Below are positions 43,520-55,000 of a stretch of DNA of 64,000 nucleotides, piece by piece. A model generated the notes under the pieces. That model was not told the DNA's origin and made no database searches. It saw nothing but the letters and a program-made list of their open reading frames with translations. The translations under genes were made by a program, and so were the position numbers. The stretch is from Elusimicrobiota bacterium. Lineage in GTDB: Bacteria; Elusimicrobiota; Endomicrobiia; Endomicrobiales; Endomicrobiaceae. The stretch is from contig JAFXSD010000024.1 in NCBI GenBank assembly GCA_017525905.1, forward strand, positions 1 to 64,000. The letters are read 5' to 3'. Within the stretch, counting starts at the first letter, position 1. Each line of letters starts with the position of its first letter.

Positions 43520-45349
43520 ATGAAGAGAATACAAGCTTTAGCAATCTCACTTTTATTTCTTATAACTAATAATATACAAGCATCTTTTTTACAGGGGCCC
43601 AATCCTTATTCTTTCGGTCCCCAAGGTCGCTCTGTTTCCGATTTAAGAAATTTTGCCAAACCCAAAAATATGATAAGGATTTTGCCTAACAGACCTGTTG
43701 CTGCAACTGATTCCAGCGGAGCCAGAGTTTATTATACTCCCGACGGAAAGATGGTTTTAAGCGTTGCAAAAGACGGTTCAATGTCTTTTTCTTTGGGCGG
43801 TTTAACGAAAAATTATAATTCCGACGGAGATTTTTCCGGATCAGCCAGAACTTTGAGAGGAAGCGGTTTGTTGCAGGAAGTTAGAGATAAAGAAGACAGA
43901 CTTTTAGGATATAAAACTTTAAACGGTGACGGTAAAGTTTCGCAAACTTATGACAAAGATTTCAATTTAACGGCAACATACTCTTATATTGGTCAAGGTG
44001 CAAAATTAGATTATGTTCAAAATGAAATGACTAAGGGTAGATCTTATTACGATGAGTTCGGAAGAAATAAATATGATGTTGATTTTAACGGATATATCCA
44101 AAAAACATATTTGTATGCCGATGTTGAATATATTGCAGATGAGAAAGATCTTACAAGAAAAACTTTGAAAGTAAAAAGAACAAACTCCAATCCTACAAAT
44201 ACCGGTTTGTTAACATCTGTTAGAGAATATACCCATGATATGTATTCCACCGATCATGGTCAAGCGGAAATAAACCCTTTAGTGTATAACGAAACTTTTT
44301 TTGATTTGGAAGGGAAATCTCTGTATATTAAGAACACGGAAGGTTTTATTGCAAGAGAATATCATTATAAACAAGATGATAAAGGCAACAAAATATTGGA
44401 TTATCATTTAGATTCTTCAACAAAAAATAAAACTTATTATGATGAACACGGAACTGCTTCTTATACTGTTAATGCTCAAGGAGCGGTTATTACAAGATAT
44501 TTTGACGGGTATACCGTTAATGTTCAGTCTGACGGGGCGTATGCCGAAGTAACAAAGTATGATATAGACGGTAAAGAATTATACACAACATTAAAAAATA
44601 TTAAGTATAACGAGGACGGAACAATAAGTAAAGTTATGGATGAAGAAAATGAAGTTTGGCAGGAATATTATTACAGAGAAGAGGGTGGTAAAAAAGTTGT
44701 GGATTATGTAGTAACTCGCTCCAATACTGATTTTGGCGGGGAAGAAACATATACCTGGTATGAAGATGATAAACCTGTATATGTCACGATGAAACCAAAC
44801 AGACCGGCAGATAACAGTGCGGACAATATTGTTAGAACTTATTTTTGGGAAGGGGACACTTTACGTTGGACTTTCGACAAGCAAACAAACACTACTAAGT
44901 GGTACAATATGGATAAAGAGTTGGTATATGAAACATTGAATGAAAGAATAATTTCTAAAAATATTTACAGTAACGGGCAATTGGTTGGAAAATGGGATGC
45001 ACAAAAAGGTACAACAACAATTTATGTAAACGAAAGGGCTTGGATAACGGTTGTATCCGATTATGAACCAAAACCCGATATGATTACAGCTTTGATAGCA
45101 CATTCAACGGAAATAGATGATGCTGTAGCAAAAGATGAAAAAACTATTGAAACAGCAGTTGCGACAGCAAAGGCTGAAGCTGCTACCAAGGGTATTGAGT
45201 TTGATGAAGAAGAGTTTATTAAAGAGTATAAAAAAGAGTTTTATAATTCCGATAAGTCAGAATCAAAAAGAGTTTTAGATAAATTGATGGCTGCTTTTGG
45301 TTGGGAAAAAGGTGCAGCATCAAACTTGTTGACAAAGGCTGAAGTTTAA
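43520..45349 (+). CDS. Secreted YD/RHS-like repeat protein, shorter
   Basis: 609 aa with signal peptide (MKRIQALAISLLFLITNNIQA). It is built of YD-type beta hairpins: SYYDEFGRNKYDVDFNGYIQK, YYDEHGTASYTVNAQGAVITR and KYDIDGKELYTT. It shares this style and words such as NAQGxVI with the secreted protein at 39678. A helical C-terminal tail follows (DEEEFIKEYKKEFYNSDKSE). Probably a surface or secreted filamentous protein. There is no terminator before the small gene at 45392. Function unknown. Confidence 0.8.
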   Translation: MKRIQALAISLLFLITNNIQASFLQGPNPYSFGPQGRSVSDLRNFAKPKNMIRILPNRPVAATDSSGARVYYTPDGKMVLSVAKDGSMSFSLGGLTKNYNSDGDFSGSARTLRGSGLLQEVRDKEDRLLGYKTLNGDGKVSQTYDKDFNLTATYSYIGQGAKLDYVQNEMTKGRSYYDEFGRNKYDVDFNGYIQKTYLYADVEYIADEKDLTRKTLKVKRTNSNPTNTGLLTSVREYTHDMYSTDHGQAEINPLVYNETFFDLEGKSLYIKNTEGFIAREYHYKQDDKGNKILDYHLDSSTKNKTYYDEHGTASYTVNAQGAVITRYFDGYTVNVQSDGAYAEVTKYDIDGKELYTTLKNIKYNEDGTISKVMDEENEVWQEYYYREEGGKKVVDYVVTRSNTDFGGEETYTWYEDDKPVYVTMKPNRPADNSADNIVRTYFWEGDTLRWTFDKQTNTTKWYNMDKELVYETLNERIISKNIYSNGQLVGKWDAQKGTTTIYVNERAWITVVSDYEPKPDMITALIAHSTEIDDAVAKDEKTIETAVATAKAEAATKGIEFDEEEFIKEYKKEFYNSDKSESKRVLDKLMAAFGWEKGAASNLLTKAEV

Positions 45350-45391
45350 ACTATACTTATATAGGTATAGGAAGATATAATAAAAAATATT

Positions 45392-45967
45392 ATGAAAAAA
45401 AGTTCAAAGAACATTATTCCTAATGTTAGTTTTTTGCACAAGTTTTTTTCTTGTGTAATAGTTTTTTTTATGATAATAAGTTCCGTTTGCGTTGCCGAAA
45501 TAAAAACTGATTTTTCTATTGTTGAATCGGCAAAAGTTTCTGCGGATACTTTGTTGGTGCAATTCTTTTATATTTCAACTTTTCCGTTAAATGTTATTTC
45601 TAAATTGTTCATAAATACCGAAGAAAAGACACCTGCGGCGCCGGTAAACAAGCAAGATAAAAACAATGCTGCAAAAGAATCCAACTCTTCTAAAGCTTCT
45701 TTCGGTTACTCAATTTTGCCAAGTATACTTTCTGTTTCGCAAACAGTTAAAACAAAAACAGTTAAAGTTTTCACTTTGTTGGATAAAGTAAAAAAATCAA
45801 AAATATTTATGCATTTTGAAAGTTATGAGTTTATTTGTATAGAAAATCTGCTAAAATTTAATTTCGTTATGATGCTATTATTAGCAATATTGATTACAAG
45901 AAGAAATATTGGTAACGATAGTATTGTAATAAAAATAGAAAATAATAAATTAGCTCGGCTTATTTAG
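45392..45967 (+). CDS. Small two-TM protein preceding the giant gene
   Basis: 191 aa. It has an N-terminal signal anchor or signal peptide (FFSCVIVFFMIISSVCVAEIK), a low-complexity middle (EEKTPAAPVNKQDKNNAAKE) and a second TM helix near the C-terminus (NFVMMLLLAILITRR). No family is recognised. The last codons and the stop lie inside a terminator-like hairpin. Its weak Shine-Dalgarno and position (42 bp after the YD gene, 48 bp before the giant gene) suggest coupling with those genes. Confidence 0.65.
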   Translation: MKKSSKNIIPNVSFLHKFFSCVIVFFMIISSVCVAEIKTDFSIVESAKVSADTLLVQFFYISTFPLNVISKLFINTEEKTPAAPVNKQDKNNAAKESNSSKASFGYSILPSILSVSQTVKTKTVKVFTLLDKVKKSKIFMHFESYEFICIENLLKFNFVMMLLLAILITRRNIGNDSIVIKIENNKLARLI

Positions 45968-45985
45968 TTAAGCCGGGCTGTTTTT
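45952..45985 (+). terminator. Terminator-like hairpin overlapping the end of the 191-aa gene
   Basis: AGCTCGGCTTA (45952-45962) pairs with TAAGCCGGGCT (45969-45979) apart from one G-T, followed by GTTTTT. The stop codon of the preceding gene lies in the loop. It would reduce read-through into the giant gene. Confidence 0.7.
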
Positions 45986-46005
45986 GTGTTTACAGCACAA
46001 AAACA
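45979..46005 (+). promoter_or_regulatory. Second hairpin immediately before the giant gene's Shine-Dalgarno
   Basis: A perfect 10-bp stem TGTTTTTGTG and CACAAAAACA with loop TTTACAG. It abuts the AAGGAG (46005-46010). Its left arm includes the T-run of the first hairpin, so the two structures share that tract. Possible attenuation or leader control; the mechanism is inferred. Confidence 0.55.
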
Positions 46006-46015
46006 AGGAGAAAAC

Positions 46016-49000
46016 ATGAACATAATCAAAAACTTTTTTAAGGGGCTTGCAGCCAAACTTAAAGGATTAATAAACAAAGAAAAATTTGTTGAAATCTACA
46101 TTAAGACGAAAGAATGGACTCTTTCTCTTAATGCAGTAAAGATAACGGCGATAATCGTTGTTAATTGTTTCTTGTTAACCGGTGTTTACGGACAAGCCGT
46201 TGCCGGGTTGCTTGAAAACAATAGAGCAACTGAGCAATTTAAACAAGTTTTTGAAGATTTCAATCTTCCTTACAGTTACGGTAAAATAACATCGGCAAAT
46301 TATCAGGCAAGTGATACGGTTGTTATTAATATTCAAGATTTGCACAGCCATGCCGAAGTTCAAAGAAATATTAATAATATAATTTCTTTGTTCGATGATA
46401 AATACGGTGTTAAATCGGTTTATATTGAAGGTGCTTACGGTCAAGTTAGTACAAAATGGCTTACCGCTTCCAAAGATGAAAATATAAAAAATTCAGTAAT
46501 GAACAGATTGTTGGATAGCGGAAGACTTACCGGTGCTGAATATTATTCGGCTTCTAAAGGTAAAACCGAAATAATTAAAGGTTTGGAAAATAAAGAAGTT
46601 TATTTTGATAACTTAAAAAGGTTTGGAACATTAATAGATAATCAAGAAGTAATAACTCTTCATATAGATTCCATAAAAGATACCGTTAAGAATTTACAAG
46701 AACAGTATTATAACAGACAACAGAAAAAGATAGAAGAACTTTCTGCAGGTTATGTTTCCGGAAATATAGAAGCAAACAAATATTTTACATTGATGAAAAA
46801 ACATGCCGAAAAGTTGGCTGTCGATATAGAAAATTATCCGAATTTGTCAATGTATATCACTTTGCTTGAAAGACAAAAAGAAATTAACTATCAAAGGACA
46901 ACACAAGAGTTACAAGCATTTGTTATAAAATTGAAAGAAAATTTACCGTATAATGCGTACAAAATATTGTTGTCTGAAACAAAGAATTTCTCTCAAATGG
47001 ATAAATTGTACGGATACATGATAAAGCTTTCAAGACAATATAACTTGGATTTGTCTCAAAACTTTAAAGAATTGGAAAAATTCTTTGCTTACATAGAATT
47101 GAGCCAAGCAATAAATCCTTTGGAATTGATTAAAGAAGAACAAAATTTTAAAGACGAAATTAACGATAGATTTTCAGAAAACAAAGCTGAAGAAGAAGTT
47201 GTATTTTTAAGTAATTTTGTAAGGTATTATCAAGATTATTTACTCGGTAAAATTACAGCTGATGATTGTAACTATTACAACGCAAATATTGATAGATTCA
47301 AAAATGTATGGGTGAAATATATTGATAACAGAGAGCTTGTAGCTTTAGAAGATTATGAACAGATTTCCGATAAATTCTATAAAATAAACTTTGAAAGAAA
47401 CCAATATTTCTTGGATAACATGAAAGAAGTGTTGGATAGTAAGAAAATAGAAGGAGTTGTTGAAGGTAAAGACGAACTTCAAAAAACAATGAATTCTTTG
47501 CAACAAGCAAAGGAAGTTTATATAACCGTAACCGGTGGTTTCCATACACAAGAGATGTCTGCTATGTTGGCAAAAGCAGGTATAACAAACATAGTTATTA
47601 CTCCTAATGTAACCGGTGATACAAAAATAGCAGAAGAAACTTATTACAAAATAGCTCAAGAACAAGCAAAAATCTCTTTCCAGGCATTGGCAGCATTACC
47701 TACATCTGAGATGATAAAATTAATATCGGGTGAAGAAATAAAAACTGATTCAGTTCGTGAACCTTTACAAGATATTCTCAAACAATTAGAAATATTAAGT
47801 GAATCCGATATAAATGAGTTTTTCAAAACAAGTACTGAAGGAAAAGTTTCATATAGAGAAGGTCTCCTTTCCGTAAAAGTAGGTAATAGCGTTATTACCT
47901 ATGATGCAAAAGCAGAAAAATGGTTGGATATATCGGAAGGCCCTACCGGGATGGAAAAATCGGAGAGAACAATAAAAAGTACAATAAGTGCTGCTTGGAA
48001 GTTAACGGCATATTCCGTTATAGCTTCTGTATTTTTGTTTGCAGCACCTCTTACAGGCGGTTTGGCATTATTGCCGATAGTTCCGATGATTTCGGCTCTA
48101 TATGGCGGTTTATCATTAGGTACTCAGTATTATATGAAAAATCAAATTGCTAAAAATGCTATTGAGGAATCCGATGCCGAACCTAATGAAACAATAAACA
48201 ACTTCTTAAGAGATAATTTCGGTGATATAGATGAAAAACTTCTTACGGATATTTCTGACAGGCTTGATGCTTCAACAGTTGCCAGAACAGAAGAGCAAGA
48301 CGGTAAAAGATTAATTCATTTGAATTATTCTATGCTTAACAAAATGTTTGTTAATAAAGAAACCGGCAGTATTAAAAACGAAGCTCTTTTGAGAACTATT
48401 ATCAAGCACGAAATTAGACATATCAATCATCCTAATATGTCGGAAAACAATGTAGGACTTATAGATACTATAAGTTTTGTTACTGATTTTATTGCAAGTT
48501 CGGTAAAGAACAGTGTAATACTTAACAATATTAGAAATTTTGTATTTACAAGAGCTCCATCAGCAGTAAAAGGTAAAGTTAAAAGTTTATCCGTTTCAAT
48601 CAGAGTAAGAGACAGAAAGATTAGTAAATTAATAAATGAATATTCTTATGATAAACCGTTGAGCGATGAATTGGTATCTGCATTGGCAGAAATGTCAAAA
48701 CTTGATGAAAATTTAATAAGAATTTTCTTGGAAAACGGCAGGGAAAAATATAGAGAACAATTCAATATACTTCAAGCTTATGCACAGATAAAAACGGCAG
48801 GTTTTATTTCTCAATTTGAAAATGTTCATTTGGGAACAGGAGGAGGAAAAACCGAAGCCGGTCAATTAGCATTAGTACAGATATTGATGAATCAGGCAAG
48901 AGGAGAATTTGATATTACAAAATCTTGCGGTTTGTATATGACAAAAGAATCACAATTAATTGGAGATTGTGAGGGCTTTTTCAACTTTTTAAACAGTCCG

Positions 49001-52000
49001 GAAATAAAGCCTTTATTGCTTGAAAGTAAATTTATTTCTAATTTGGAACAACCTGTAAACATAGGTTATGTGAAGAAAAATTCAGAAGGACAAGATGAAT
49101 TTCATATTATTAGTGAAGCCGGAGATAATGTTTATAACGGAACATTTGCACAGCTTCAAGAAGAATGTGCAGTAGTAGGTTATACTTTGAGTTCTTTTTC
49201 TCATTTATATCAAAGAGGGGCATTTTCTACAACACAAGACTTTTTCACCATGCATGATGAAGGACATGTCGGTTATGTTGAAGGCGGTAATACCGCAAAT
49301 ACCATTGCAAGTAATAAAAAAGTAAAAAATGCAGAACAAAAACAACAGGCTATGCTTGAGATAATGGATTTGGCAATAGCAATGTATGAAAAATACGGTG
49401 ATGATCCTGAAGTTAGAGCAATGGAACTCGGAGAAAAGCACGCTCCATATAAAAAGAATTTTACATTGTTTACGGATAGTTTTGGAGAATACGGAAGAAC
49501 CGGTGAATACAAAGATGCTTTTGAGGCTGCGAAAGCTAAGTATTCCGGATTAACTGAGAGTGATTGGAGAAGATATTTAGAAGCTGCACTCGGAATTATA
49601 AAAGATTATAGAAACGGAAAGGATACAAAAGAAGGATACACTATGGTTGACGGCAAAGTATGGCCGAAACATAATAATGTGACTGCTGTTGGTGAACATT
49701 TAAAAGATTGGAGACATTTATTTTTAGAAAAATGGGCAGAGTACGAAAATGAAGGATTTAAGGTAAAAGAATACAGTTTAGAAACAATTTCACAAAGTGA
49801 ACAAACAAACAAAAACTTTTTAAGAGATGTAGCCGGAAAGAAAAATTCCGCATATTCCGGTTCATTGGAAGCAAGCAAAAGAGTTATAAAGAGATTGTTT
49901 GGTAAAGATGTTAAAATAGTAGAATCTACCGAGATTGCCGTTCAAAAGCCAAGGGGAACAAAATGGTTCTTAAGTGAAGACCAAAAACAAAAAGAAATAA
50001 TCAGACAAATAGAAAGTTTGTTAGCACAAAAGAATAATTCTGTTGTTATAAGAATGGATAATGAGCAAGATAGAGAAGTAGTAATGAAATATTTAAGAGA
50101 TAACAACATTCCTTTTGATTTTTGGAGTGCAGATAATCCAAGATGGAATACAGATAGAAACGGTTATATTGATTCTTTGAAAGAATTTGTTAAAACCGAT
50201 GGCAGAGTTGCAATAGTTACATCTGCATTTACAACCGGTCTTGACTTAAGAACAAGAAAAGAAAATGGCAAAGAAGTTCAACATTTGGATTTGATGGATA
50301 CAAATACGGGAAGTTATTTAACGGAACAACAGTTACAGGCCAGAGTTGGTAGAGGTGGTGATACCGGAACTTTCGGAAGAGTTTATTCCGTAGAGTCATT
50401 AAAACTGCAATTTGCTGATGAAGAAGATAGTGTAAAACAAGTTTTAATAGAAAAAATAGAAAGAGCCGTTAGAGCCGGAAAGCAAGAAAAAGCTTCAAAA
50501 CTATACAGGAAACTGCAAGATATTCTGTTCGATGAACAACTTGCAAGAAGTGAAAGTATACAGAATAAAGGTGATTTGAAAGATAATATATCAAAAAAAT
50601 ATAAAGCAATAATTGATGCTTATGGCAGAGATGTTTCTGAAAGAGATTCCAATGGCAGGATTGTAAAACCGAGTTGGCAACAACTTGTCTTTGGAAAAGA
50701 TTTGACAGATGAAGATTATATGAAAATAGCCGGAAATTTGGTTGAAGATGATTTGTATTATCTGTATTATCAACAAAAAATGCTTAAAGAGGCATCTAAA
50801 AAAATTAAAAGAGGTATGTCTGTTGACGAAATAAAAGAAATACGTGCTTTTACGGAACAGGATGCGGAAGAATCAGCATTAATAGCTGTTGGTATAAGAG
50901 CTTTAGAAACGGGGAAAATAAGAGCTAACGATATATATGATTTCTATTTTAGAAGAGATTTTGAACAATCTTTAAGAAAGGCTGTTGTAAATTTAGGAAG
51001 AGAACTTACACCAAATGAAATAGAAAAGATAAGAGTTAATTCCGAAAAAAGAGCTAAAGTACAAGCTGAGCTTTTTAACAGAAATTCCGGTAGTGTGTCT
51101 GCCGAAATTTCTGATGTAGAATATATAAAAATGGAAGTAGCTAAAGATCTCTTAGGAAGATTTAAAGCACAAATTCTAAGAGTTCTTGAAAAAGCCAATG
51201 AAGATTTTGATACAGCAATAGATGAAGCAGATGCCAGATCTTTTTCAGAAATGGGTAATGGTATTTTATCAAGTTTTGAAAGAATGGCGGAAATTGATCC
51301 ACAAGTTGAAAATACCGAAAGGGCATATAGAACATTAGATGGCTTTTTTAATGGTGTACAAATACAGGCAATAAAAAATTTTGGAATAAGAACAAATACT
51401 GAAACATATTCGTCAGCATTGTTCGGATTATTTGATGGCGAGTTTGTAGGTGATATTTACAAGGATGATACAAGCGTAAAAACGGTTCTTTCTAATCTTG
51501 TAGGTAATATTTTGAAATTTGTAGGTTCTTATTCTCCTATTATAGTTAGAAGTTTAGCTGTTATACTTCCGTCAATTGTAATTGCTTCTTCTCTGAATCT
51601 TTTAGGTGGAGCGGGAATTCTTTCAACAATAGCATTATCACTTTTATCTTTTACGGCAGCACCGGTGCTAATGGTAGGTATTATTGCGATTGGAGTTATC
51701 GCTTTGGTTGTACTGAAAAATTTAGTGGTTGATAAAGTTCAAAAATATGATGGCGAATCCGAAATGAAATATGCGGTATCGGACTTCAAAGGTAATCCGA
51801 CTTTTGAAAATTTTAAGAAAGCAATATCTTCTGTTTCGGATAAAATTTTAACATCTGTTTCCTCAACATCTTTAATTGGCGGACTTGTATTGGGATTCTT
51901 AGGTATGTTTATACCTTCTTTGCTTCCGGTTGCGGTGATTTTTGTTGGATTGGGCTTAATTGCAGGTGTCGCTCTTACAATAAAGAATGCAAAGAAGTTA

Positions 52001-55000
52001 TCAATGATGTCTAATGTTGTTCCGGATGAATCAAGTAATGCAATTACAAACGTATCTTCCGGTATAGGTATAGCAATGGCTGTTTTTGCTGTAACTACTC
52101 TCAATATTTCCGCTCCTTTAGTTCTTTTATGCTTGGGAGTATTTTTAGCACTTCAATATGCAGGTAAAACAGATTTCATGAAATTAAGAGGAACAGCTAT
52201 TTTTGCAGGTACAGGATTACTTGGTGCAGTAGCTTTTGGACTATTGTTCGGTTTGTTTGGAACGACTGTTACAGCAGCATTACCTATAGTTGCATTTGCA
52301 GTCATAGGTATAATGTTTGGTGGAAATATTATAGGTTCTGCGGCGCGTAAATTATTTTCAGAGAGGAAAATAGAAAAATCAATTAATGATTTGGAAAAGA
52401 CTTACTTACCTCAAGTTGACAAATTGGGAGCTAACAAAAAGGCGGCTCTTAAGATTAGAGGTTTAGGTTCTATTTCTAATTTCTTAAATAATAACAGAAG
52501 ATACATTGTAGGCTTTTTAACAACCGGTATGTTGAAATTTTCTGTTTTTGGTGTAGTTATGGCTGGATTATCAGCGATACAATTTATTAATCCTGTTGTA
52601 TCGATGGCAATATTGTTGGCTGTTTATGTAGGTTTCTCTGTGTTTAAGAAAAATTCTTATTTAAATAAAGCTAGAGAAATGCAAGGAAATTTAAGACTTC
52701 ACATGAATAATGAAGAATTGGAGGAAAAGGCCAAGTCTATAAGAGAAAATAAAGCTAAAGCAGAACAAGAGCAAAAAGTTGCAGAAGCAAAGGCAGAAGA
52801 AAGCAAAGCAAAAGAAATTAAAAGTTTTGCAGGTAGAGTGACAGCAAGTAGTAGGTTTAGAGATGTTTTGAGTTCAAAATTTATTCAAAAAATGCCGAAG
52901 GTTGCATTGCCTGCAGTAGCAACTGTTGCAGTAGCAATGAGTCCGGCTTTTAGAGTTGACGCCTATGCAGAGGAAATAGAAGCAGAAGAAGCAAATGAGC
53001 AATCTTTTGATGACGCAGAAGCGGAAGTATTCGACTCGTCTAATGAAGAACCGGCACCTGTAGTGGAAAAGACACCGGAACCGGCACCTGTAGTGGAAAC
53101 GACACCGGAACCGGCACCCGTAGTAGAAACGACACCGGAACCGGCACCCGTAGTGGAAACGACACCGGAACCGGCACCCGTAGTGGAAACGACACCGGAA
53201 CCGGCACCCGTAGTAGAAACGACACCGGAACCGGCACCCGTAGTAGAAGAAACAGTACCTGTAGTAGAAGAAACAGCACCTGCAGCAGAAGAAACGGCTC
53301 CTGCAGCAGAAGAAACGGCTCCTGCAGAAACAGTAGCTCCTACAGAAACGGCACCTGCAGAAACAGCACCTGCAGAAACAGCAACTCCTACAGAAACGGC
53401 ACCTGCAGAAACGGCAGCTCCTACAGAAACAGCACCTGCAGAAACAGCAGCTCCTACAGAAACAGCACCTGCAGAAACGGCAGCTCCTACAGAAACAGCA
53501 CCTGCAGAAACGGCAGCTCCTACAGAAACGGCACCTGCAGAAACAACAGCTCCTACAGAAACAGCACCTGCAGAAACAGCAGCAACGACAGAAACACCGG
53601 CAGAAGGAAAAGAAACATCCGGAGAGGGAGAATCTGAGGGTGGAATTATTAATGCAGCTACTGAACAGATAGAACAAGCAGTAGAAGATATGCAAAAACC
53701 TGCAGTAGATGCGGAAGAAACAATTACAAATTTAATTACCGGAGAGGGTGAAGAAGTATCCGAAACTGAAGGTAGCACAGAAGGTACGCCCGGAACAGAA
53801 ACAGAAGAGGAAGAACAACAGAATATTGAACAGACACAACCACAGCAAACAGCAGATTCTATAATTTCAAAATATGGTTTAACAACAGAAAACAATGAAA
53901 TAAAAATTTCTGAAGGTGTTTTATCTTCAGAAGAAATGGAAGTTTTGAAAGCGGCAGGATATGCTTTGAGCGAAGAGGGAGAATTACTTGACGGGAGTAT
54001 AATGAACGATCTGCAAGAAGAAAATAAAGATCAAGAAGGTGTTGAACAGGAAGGTGTTGAGCAGGAAGGAACGGGAAAAACAGAAGAAGATACTACAGAA
54101 GGTAAAGAAACAGAAACCGGAGTTGGAGCAATTGAAGGAGCAACAGATGCTGCATTGGATGCTGTACAAGATGCAACAGGTATTGATGGATTGAAAGATT
54201 TAAGTGAAGCTATAACAGAATCCGTAGCAGGAGAAACGGAGGAAACTTTATCTGAAAATGAACAGGAATTAAAGAGTGAATTACAAAAAGCCATAGATAA
54301 TGAAGATGTTGGAGCTATGGTGGATTTGATGGGTCAATTGAGTGCAATTGATCCGGATAATTCATTGATAACCGCAGCTCAAAATAAACTTAATGAATTA
54401 GAAGAGACGGCAGAACATCAACAAGCGTTGGAAAATGCACAACAAACATTACAAGAATTTTTGGATAGCGGAAGTACGAATATAGATGACTTGTCAGGAA
54501 TAATGGATGCATTAAGAATATTAAACCCTAACGATGATTTATTGAGTCAAGGACAAGTAAAATTAGATGAATTAAACAGAGCGGCTATAGAAACAGAGTT
54601 GAAAGATGCAATAAGCAGAGGAGACTTAGATGCAATAGCAGATCTAAAGGACCAATTAAGTGTAATGGATCCTGACAATTCTTTAATTTCTTCAGCAGAA
54701 CAAGAAATAGAGAGATTAGGTACAGAAAAAGCCATTAGTGATGCTACTCAAACGATACAAACAGAACTTGAGAATTATGATAATTTGAGTGAAGAGGAAA
54801 AAGTTGAAGCTAAACAAAGAATGTATAATTTACTTGCGGAAATAGAGAAACGCGGTGGTGATACAAGTGCATTGAAATCAGAAATTGAAAATTTGGAATT
54901 AACGGATACGGAAAGAGACGCAGAAACAAAAGGATCAATAGATTCTTGGTGGGAAGAATATATAAATGGAAACGAAGATGCCAAAGGGCATTTAGTACAC

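Noticed and set aside
45376-45381. TATAAT as promoter of the 191-aa gene
   Set aside because: Only 10 bp before the ATG and without a -35; it would give no leader.
47920-48153. Plus-strand 77-codon frame within the giant gene
   Set aside because: Out-of-frame shadow with basic, Cys/Ser-rich composition; the giant frame is open throughout.
53045-53595. CRISPR array
   Set aside because: Units are directly adjacent without unique spacers, are in frame and encode a regular peptide repeat.
52874-53895. Minus-strand frames rich in Cys-Arg-Phe or Ser-Ala-Val repeats
   Set aside because: They are antisense shadows of the Pro/Thr/Glu minisatellite in the giant gene; no ribosome-binding site or family match.
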